Origin: Hennigella sp045599065 | GTDB taxonomy: Bacteria > Bacillota_I > Bacilli_A > Mycoplasmatales > Mycoplasmoidaceae | Assembly: GCA_045599065.1 (NCBI GenBank) | Contig: JAZRVJ010000003.1 | Span: forward strand, 1 to 21,473 | DNA length: 21,473 nt | Direction of reading: 5' to 3' | In this document: in pieces, positions 17,386-21,473 of the stretch | How the letters are laid out: every line of letters starts with the position of its first letter | Numbering within the stretch: the first letter of the stretch is position 1 | Position numbers and translations under genes: made by a program | Notes under the pieces: model-generated | What the model was told of the DNA's origin: nothing | Database searches by the model: none | Seen by the model: only the letters and a program-made list of their open reading frames with translations

Positions 17386-17466
17386 TTACATCACCGTAGC
17401 TTCTTTCTTTTTCAAATTCTTTTTACACCTTGCTTCACAAAACGTCTGTCCACGAGGAATGAAACA
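17386..17466 (-). other. Cys-rich mini reading frame directly before the polymerase start
   Basis: In the same frame as the polymerase and ending in the TAA that touches its TTG, this stretch encodes a peptide CFIPRGQTFCEARCKKN followed by a Lys-rich end. The spacing recalls the second half of small zinc-ribbon proteins (GxxFCSxxCRxxY type). No ATG/GTG/TTG start is in frame ahead of the first Cys, so it needs a rare start, frameshifting, or is a relic. The 19-bp leader motif lies within it. Confidence 0.25.
17407..17425 (-). promoter_or_regulatory. 19-bp leader/promoter-like repeat, copy 2
   Basis: TAAAAAGAATTTGAAAAAG on the minus strand is an exact match to 13372-13390. It ends about 21 bases before the TTG start of the RNA polymerase. 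If it is a phage-polymerase promoter, the enzyme would activate its own gene. Confidence 0.4.
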
Positions 17467-17471
17467 AGTTC

Positions 17472-17756
17472 TTAACTTTCCATTAAGTCTTTATAGAACT
17501 TGAATGAATCAACCAAAGGTGTTTGTAAGAAATCTTCCAACTCTTCAGACCAGTCATCTTCCAATAATTCAATGTAGTATGACTCGATTACAACTTTAAT
17601 ATCTTCTCTTTCTTCTTCATCCAATGTATTGGAATATTCATTAAAGAGGTAAAGTTGAAATGCAAGTTCTTCTGTGAATTCTGGAAGTTTACCAACTGCC
17701 CTATTAAGTAAAAACTCCTTAATAATCTCTTGGTTGTAATCAACTTCAGAAGCCAG
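17472..17756 (-). CDS. Small acidic protein with probable CTG start
   Basis: This 94-aa frame is rich in Glu/Asp and Leu (EERED, LLEDDWSEELEDFLQ) and ends KFYKDLMES. There is no ATG, GTG or TTG between the upstream in-frame TGA and the first residues. A ribosome site AGGTAGGTG lies seven bases before a CTG at 17756, so CTG is the most likely start; the protein would read MASEVDYNQEIIKEFLLN. It is the first gene after the strong promoter at 17788-17817 and precedes the RNA polymerase. The acidic character is shared with many small phage regulators and DNA mimics, but no function can be assigned. Confidence 0.55.
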   Translation of the reverse strand: MASEVDYNQEIIKEFLLNRAVGKLPEFTEELAFQLYLFNEYSNTLDEEEREDIKVVIESYYIELLEDDWSEELEDFLQTPLVDSFKFYKDLMES

Positions 17757-17787
17757 TTTTTTACACCTACCTCAAGCTTGCATAATT

Positions 17788-17817
17788 ATTATAACATTTA
17801 ACGTATCATGTTGTCAA
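17788..17817 (-). promoter_or_regulatory. Consensus sigma-70/sigma-A promoter for the RNA polymerase operon
   Basis: On the minus strand TTGACA (17812-17817) and TATAAT (17788-17793) are both perfect consensus hexamers, 18 bp apart, with an extended TGT before the -10. The initiator would lie near 17780, just ahead of the ribosome site of the 94-aa gene. This indicates recognition by host polymerase and early expression of the phage RNA polymerase. Confidence 0.85.
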
Positions 17818-17835
17818 CAACAAATTTAATATTTT

Positions 17836-18759
17836 TTAAAAGAAATCAGAATCGTGTTCCAACTCATAATTAAACCCTTCAAGTTCAGCTTCTGTAATAT
17901 CGAGTGCAGTACGTTTAACCGTCTTTGGGATTTCTGTTTTTTTACTAACCCCTTCATTCTTCACCTTAACTCCATCCTTTTTAGCGAACTTAATCAGAGT
18001 TTCCATATCGCAGTAACCAAAATACTGAATCGTCACAAACGCATCATAAATCTTAACCCCACTAAAGTGACTGATTCCACACAACTTAAATATCTGTTCC
18101 ATTTCTTCAATACTCCACTTCCTTGTAAAGAATGAAGATTCATATCCAGCAAGATAACAACAACGATATAAATTGTTAACCTCATACAAGTTAATGTGTT
18201 TGCAAATCACAGCCAATAAGAGTAAATATAACGCTTTCTTTTTCAGTCTGTTCGCCATTCGGTTTGTATTGTCAGAATAACCGTTAATAATCTTGTAAAT
18301 GTACTTCACTGGAATGTGAATGAAGTCTGCGTTTTCAATAACAGCTAACCCATACATATCATCCAAATCTGAAATTCTGATTTTCATAATTGATGGGTCA
18401 TACATATAAACAGAACAATCAAATTTTACTGGAATAATCCAACCAGCAGAAATTAACTTGTTGATAGATTCTTCAAACTGATACTGTTTACTTTTCACAA
18501 ACTTCCAATTTGTAGTGTTACACTTCCACAATGTCTCCATTATATTTTTAATATCAATTTCAACTTGCTGAATTTGAATATTAGTCTGTCCAGTATTATC
18601 AACTAGAAGTTTTGCATTATCCAAATCCACACAAAAATATTCTGTCATCCTAAGAGTCAAGTAGACCATAAAGTCAAATTCATCCAAAATTGAATCACCT
18701 GTTAAGATAACATCAATCATCTTTCTGTTCACTCTAATAGTTCGTTCTTCTTTTGCCAT
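17836..18759 (-). CDS. Putative replication initiator (iteron-binding, Rep-like)
   Basis: This 307-aa soluble protein starts with ATG (MAKEERTIRVNRKMIDVI) after GGTAGGT. It has a helical N-terminal domain with alternating charged and hydrophobic stretches (FDFMVYLTLRMTEYFCVDL). The middle could carry a winged-helix unit (FVKSKQYQFEESINKLISAG). A basic helical region (ANRLKKKALYLLLLAVICK) and a short acidic C-terminus follow. No Rep family is recognised with certainty. The argument is context: seven phased dyad repeats lie immediately upstream, as in iteron plasmids where the initiator gene follows the origin and is autorepressed. Alternatives are a partition protein or a lytic/lysogenic regulator. 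Confidence 0.5.
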   Translation of the reverse strand: MAKEERTIRVNRKMIDVILTGDSILDEFDFMVYLTLRMTEYFCVDLDNAKLLVDNTGQTNIQIQQVEIDIKNIMETLWKCNTTNWKFVKSKQYQFEESINKLISAGWIIPVKFDCSVYMYDPSIMKIRISDLDDMYGLAVIENADFIHIPVKYIYKIINGYSDNTNRMANRLKKKALYLLLLAVICKHINLYEVNNLYRCCYLAGYESSFFTRKWSIEEMEQIFKLCGISHFSGVKIYDAFVTIQYFGYCDMETLIKFAKKDGVKVKNEGVSKKTEIPKTVKRTALDITEAELEGFNYELEHDSDFF

Positions 18760-18790
18760 TTTAAATTTTACCTACCAATGCTAAATAATA

Positions 18791-19081
18791 CTTGATTAAA
18801 AAACAATCAACTTTTTGAAAAGCTTGATTGAAAAACAATCAATTTTAGACTTTTCACGAAAATTAGTGATTAAAAAACAATCAAGCTTTGCGTTTTCGTG
18901 AAAAAGCTTGATTAAAAAACAATCAAGCTATGAAATTGCCAGTTAAATCATGAAATCACATCCCTTCTGGAGAAAAGCTTGATTAAAAAACAATCAAGCT
19001 TTCTGTTGAAAATTAATTACTTGATTAAAAAACAATCAAGCTTTTTACAGAGAATTTAAAGCTTGATTAAAAAACAATCAA
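18791..19081. repeat. Seven phased iteron-like dyad repeats
   Basis: Copies of CTTGATTAAAAAACAATCAA, or close variants, start at 18791, 18823, 18865, 18907, 18978, 19020 and 19062, giving steps of 32, 42, 42, 71, 42 and 42 bp. Arms TTGATT and AATCAA flank an A-tract. Multiples near 10.5 bp keep most sites on one helical face. TTTTCACGAAAA and its inverse TTTTCGTGAAAA flank the third copy, also 42 bp apart. The repeats are likely binding sites for the adjacent Rep-like protein. Confidence 0.85.
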
Positions 19082-19092
19082 AAACAGCCGCC

Positions 19093-19126
19093 TGTATATA
19101 AATATTATATTATTAAATTATATACA
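19093..19126. repeat. All-AT inverted repeat next to the iterons
   Basis: TGTATATAA and TTATATACA form a perfect 9-bp inverted repeat enclosing 16 bases, all A or T. Such easily melted DNA beside iterons is typical of a DNA-unwinding element. An 8-bp hairpin, GTCAATTT/AAATTGAC (19169-19191), lies downstream. Confidence 0.45.
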
Positions 19127-19274
19127 CCATTAATAAGCTAAAGCATATTAATTAAACAAAAGATTAAAGTCAATTTCGCCCCTAAATTGACCTCATATTT
19201 ATAATATTAAATGTTTATTAAATTGTCAATATTAAATTATTAAAAATTTGAAAATTAATTATTATTTGTATGTA

Positions 19275-19316
19275 CCAAAATTAGACATAGGTTATATAAC
19301 CTCTGTTCATTTTTGG
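19275..19316. repeat. 42-bp dyad centred on a 14-bp palindrome
   Basis: AGGTTATATAACCT (19289-19302) is a perfect palindrome. CCAAAA at 19275-19280 and TTTTGG at 19311-19316 share exactly the same axis, with several further paired bases in between. It looks like an operator for a dimeric protein. Confidence 0.5.
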
Positions 19317-19333
19317 CAATTGTATTTTTATTA

Positions 19334-19382
19334 GTGACAGAAACTTGGTATACCTATATGACATTATATTATTTTCTGTCAC
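19334..19382. repeat. GTGACAGAAA inverted repeat
   Basis: GTGACAGAAA (19334-19343) and TTTCTGTCAC (19373-19382) are perfect 10-bp arms. Related GTGACAG or CTGTCA words recur near 19636 and 20018. The role is unknown. Confidence 0.45.
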
Positions 19383-19736
19383 CTTATTACTCTGGAATAA
19401 TTTTTAAAAAAATTAAAGAAGTAAAATTAAGACTATCAGATATAGTTGTTCTACGAACAACAGAGAGAGGTTGGGTATTAGTTTGCAAACAAGTTGCAAA
19501 CGGAAGTAATTTAATATTGTATTAATCGGTTCTGTTGTATGTACTATCTTGCAATGATATAATTATGTAGTAATATTGGCTGAATTATACTCTGAAAATG
19601 GGTGGAAGATTCCTTGAAGTAATGACTATATGATTTTTCTGTCAACCAATAGGGTTTCCAGACACATTATAATTTTCTTTACAAAATGTAGTGTTTTTCA
19701 TTAATTTTCATTCATTTTTCACCGATTTTACTGCAT

Positions 19737-19782
19737 TTTAGGGTGATTTTTTAATTATTTTTATATGAATTTTCACCCTAAA
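19737..19782. repeat. TTTAGGGTGA inverted repeat
   Basis: Perfect 10-bp arms, TTTAGGGTGA and TCACCCTAAA, enclose 26 AT-rich bases. It could be a weak terminator or a protein site; no clear U-tract follows. Confidence 0.4.
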
Positions 19783-20021
19783 TTTAGTGTATTCTTAGCA
19801 TTCAACTTTTATAAGAACTCCATTATTTTTTAATTGGTTTACAATTTTGGATTAATTTTTCAACAGACTTACATTTGACCAGAAGATTCCTCTATTAATT
19901 ATTTGGTAATTCTTGTAAATACTATTTTAAAAGCAGTGAGAATTATTTATTTAATAATTATAGTTAAATATTAAGTAATTATAATAGGGGTTTGTCCCTA
20001 AAATTGTATAGTAATCGTGAC

Positions 20022-20160
20022 AGAGTTTTGTTGGAAGGGTTGGTTCTGGATGGTAGTAAGGGAATATGGAGTATGAATGGATTGGATTATGGGATATGGG
20101 GTATTGTGGATTGGAATGTTTGGGGATTGAGTGGATGCGTAGCATGAGTGGTATTGGGAT
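20022..20160 (-). promoter_or_regulatory. C-rich, G-depleted transcript tract (candidate Rho-utilisation region)
   Basis: The plus strand has 57 G and only 3 C in 139 bases, so a minus-strand RNA would be C-rich and almost free of G. Such tracts are classical Rho loading sites. Short words such as GGATTGG and ATGGGATATGG recur. Other roles, such as single-strand structure for replication, are possible. Confidence 0.35.
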
Positions 20161-20255
20161 ACGTTTCGTATGAGTGAGAGCATAGTAATTCTGATAATTC
20201 CACTCGGAATAGTAGGAGTTTTAATAAGCCCCCATTCACCTAACTATTTTTCCCT

Positions 20256-20278
20256 ACATTTTGCAATAAAATGTAGTG
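20256..20278. repeat. Perfect 9-bp hairpin CTACATTTT/AAAATGTAG
   Basis: The stem is CTACATTTT-GCAAT-AAAATGTAG. AAAATGTAGTG also occurs at 19683-19693. There is no T-tract on either side, so a terminator is doubtful. Confidence 0.4.
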
Positions 20279-20441
20279 CTATCATGCATAATCCAGTATA
20301 ACCCCTATATGCTAGAAATGGCTTAACCATGCGGTCTAGCGGTCACGCTTACAATTTATGTAAATAAATTAATGAATAAATATACCGCCCTATCCCATAT
20401 TGTCAAGCACCTTACAAACTTGTGTTCATTCAAAAAATAGC

Positions 20442-20597
20442 TTAACAAATACCTTTTGCAGTAACTGGCATACCTAAACTATTGCTATGGTAGCACGCAT
20501 AATTATACAATCTAGGAGAATAGGTATTTGTTAACCTTCTATCTCCGTATAGGTTAACATTTCCAATGGTTAACCATAAAACACAAAATAGGTTAAC
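20442..20597. repeat. GTTAAC box cluster with a 13-bp inverted repeat
   Basis: TTAACAAATACCT (20442-20454) is inverted as AGGTATTTGTTAA (20522-20534). GTTAAC cores then follow at 20530, 20553, 20569 and 20592 (steps 23, 16 and 23), the third being GGTTAACC. This suggests a multi-site operator or partition locus. Confidence 0.5.
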
Positions 20598-20683
20598 AAT
20601 TCACCGTCAAGTAGTTTACCTTTACAAACATACGTTCTACGAACACATATTCGTATTATTCCTATGTAAAACAAACTTTACAA

Positions 20684-20746
20684 CTATACTATAACAATTC
20701 CCTATACTATAACACACTGTTATATAACATTATCTATTCTATAACA
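20684..20746. repeat. Degenerate tandem CTATACTATAACA repeats
   Basis: CTATACTATAACA occurs at 20684 and 20702, with variants at 20717 and 20734 (steps 18, 15 and 17). On the minus strand they read TGTTATAGTATAG, like extended -10 boxes. The core TATAGTATAG recurs in the plus-strand promoter near 21455. Confidence 0.5.
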
Positions 20747-20793
20747 GTATATAACTTTAAACCTATGAATTATAAATAATTAATTATTCACGC

Positions 20794-20814
20794 ATCTAGT
20801 ATCTAATACTAGAT
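20794..20814. promoter_or_regulatory. Operator-like site ATCTAGT-N7-ACTAGAT, copy 1
   Basis: A perfect 7-bp dyad with a 7-bp spacer, repeated with identical arms at 21122-21142. Two copies 328 bp apart suggest a dimeric regulator. Confidence 0.55.
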
Positions 20815-21121
20815 AAACTTGTTTTCGATTTTAAGGCTATTATTTTCAATTCTAAAGACATTTAATTTATTTAATAAGCGCTAGTATTACCCACCCACCT
20901 AAACATTGATTCTGAGCCATTTATTAATCGAACACCTCCAGCCCAGTCTACAAGCGGCTTTCAAAATCCTAGCGAACAAGTAGGTTTATCGTTTTTCGAT
21001 ATATTGTAACCTAAAATAGTTAGGTATTTTTGTAAAGTATTTTTACTTGACAGTATTATTCCCTATTATTTACATATTTCTAGTTATATTTATTACATAT
21101 ATAAATTATCAATAATCTATT

Positions 21122-21142
21122 ATCTAGTTTTCAATACTAGAT
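21122..21142. promoter_or_regulatory. Operator-like site ATCTAGT-N7-ACTAGAT, copy 2
   Basis: Same arms and spacer length as 20794-20814, but a different spacer sequence (TTTCAAT against ATCTAAT), which marks the arms as the conserved part. Confidence 0.55.
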
Positions 21143-21162
21143 TATGTACAGATAAAAATATA

Positions 21163-21187
21163 AATCCCTACTATTTTACTAGGGATT
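21163..21187 (-). terminator. Hairpin terminator AATCCCTA/TAGGGATT
   Basis: An 8-bp perfect stem with a 9-base loop. In the minus direction it is followed by TATATTTTTATC, fitting a factor-independent terminator for leftward RNA; the plus direction has a weaker tail. Confidence 0.55.
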
Positions 21188-21230
21188 ATTTCCGCACTGG
21201 CAAGCGCAACCTACACATAAAAGTATATAG

Positions 21231-21329
21231 GAAGAAACTCGCCAAAAATCACATAAAAAAATAGCTTCTAACCCTATTCATTAAGCTATTTTTTGACTGT
21301 TTTTAATCAATTTTTTGGCGAGTTTCTTC
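21231..21329. terminator. Nested inverted repeat enclosing a bidirectional terminator
   Basis: Outer arms GAAGAAACTCGCCAAAAA (21231-21248) and its complement (21312-21329) match over 18 bp, extendable with one bulge. Inside, AAAAAATAGCTT (21256-21267) and AAGCTATTTTTT (21283-21294) form a 12-bp hairpin with A and T runs on both sides, which would stop RNA in either direction. The outer arms make a cruciform-like insulator ahead of the rightward promoter. Confidence 0.6.
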
Positions 21330-21431
21330 TATATAAGCAAAAAATTAGTGTATTTTGAGGTAAAATTGTAAAGTTTATTTTACATTCACTTGATGCTATT
21401 AAATGTTTGAAATATATAACTTTAAAAGTAG

Positions 21432-21460
21432 TATACATACTTGCGTATCCATGCTATAGT
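21432..21460 (+). promoter_or_regulatory. Rightward promoter at the window edge
   Basis: TATACA (21432-21437), a 17-bp gap and TATAGT (21455-21460) with an extended TGC form a good sigma-70-type promoter on the plus strand. An ATG appears at 21467, but the gene runs off the window, so the start is unproven. Confidence 0.5.
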
Positions 21461-21473
21461 ATAGCCATGGAAG

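Larger units (their letters stand above)
19082..21431. other. Long intergenic control region without convincing genes
   Basis: About 2.35 kb is AT-rich and carries no reading frame with a plausible start, ribosome site and length. It is not featureless: palindromes, tandem boxes, a one-sided G-rich tract and terminators are listed separately. Placed between the divergent Rep/polymerase block and a plus-strand promoter, it resembles an origin, segregation or packaging-control region. That role is inference. Confidence 0.6.

Noticed and set aside
18791..19081. CRISPR array
   Set aside because: Repeats are dyads of about 20 bp with short, AT-rich spacers that are not unique protospacer-like sequences, spacing is irregular (32, 42, 71), and there are no cas genes. 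Iterons or operators fit better.
19313..19525. Plus-strand 70-aa frame
   Set aside because: TTG start without a ribosome site. The stretch contains inverted repeats (GTGACAGAAA; GTTGTTC/GAACAAC) and repeated GTTTGCAAAC words, and reads as regulatory DNA.
19951..20183. Minus-strand frames of 61-64 aa
   Set aside because: Pro/Ser/Tyr/His-rich products come from the G-biased tract; overlapping frames are open for the same compositional reason and there is no ribosome site.
20221..20400. tRNA gene near GGTCTAGCGGTCACGC
   Set aside because: No cloverleaf with acceptor, anticodon and T arms can be drawn around it.

Overview
The window looks like part of a large tailed-phage (Caudoviricetes) or phage-plasmid genome that infects a low-GC Bacillota host. 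The reasons are AT-rich DNA, AGGTG/AGGA-type ribosome binding sites, frequent TTG/GTG starts, a consensus sigma-70/sigma-A promoter, and a virion gene set of terminase, portal, protease-scaffold and HK97-type capsid. Host and taxonomy are inferred only from composition and gene style.

Layout. All recognised genes from 18759 down to 194 read on the minus strand. In transcription order they are: a putative replication initiator (17836-18759) with seven phased iteron-like repeats upstream; a strong host-type promoter; a small acidic protein; a YonO/QDE-1-type RNA polymerase split by an intron (14331-17385); a zinc-ribbon protein; a 155-bp nested inverted-repeat element (13448-13602); small proteins and a metallophosphoesterase; a zinc-finger protein next to the terminase; an intron-split large terminase; portal; protease-scaffold; a capsid-associated protein; major capsid protein; and connector/neck/tail-type genes. 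The left edge runs into a third group I intron. From 19082 to about 21431 there is no convincing gene. That stretch holds dyad symmetries, tandem boxes, a strongly G-biased/C-depleted tract and terminators, and it ends in a plus-strand promoter that starts the opposite gene block.

The main observations are these. (1) Group I introns interrupt the terminase inside the Walker A P-loop and the RNA polymerase inside the DxDGD metal-binding motif; a third intron lies at the left edge, and none has an internal homing endonuclease. Splicing in silico restores SRG|QGKT (599 aa) and DSD|FDGD (923 aa). (2) Seven TTGATT/AATCAA dyad repeats are spaced 32, 42, 42, 71, 42 and 42 bp in front of a Rep-like gene, which suggests an origin, centromere or autoregulatory operator. 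(3) An exact 19-bp sequence occurs just upstream of the RNA polymerase gene and of the 75-aa gene, with a 17/19 copy just after the capsid terminator; it is a candidate promoter or leader element for the phage polymerase. (4) A 155-bp element with 14-, 20- and 12-bp perfect stems separates the polymerase module from the virion module.

A working model (inference): host polymerase transcribes from the promoter at 17788-17817 and makes the phage RNA polymerase once its intron is spliced. That enzyme then transcribes the virion genes, while the initiator acts on the iterons to control copying or maintenance of the genome.
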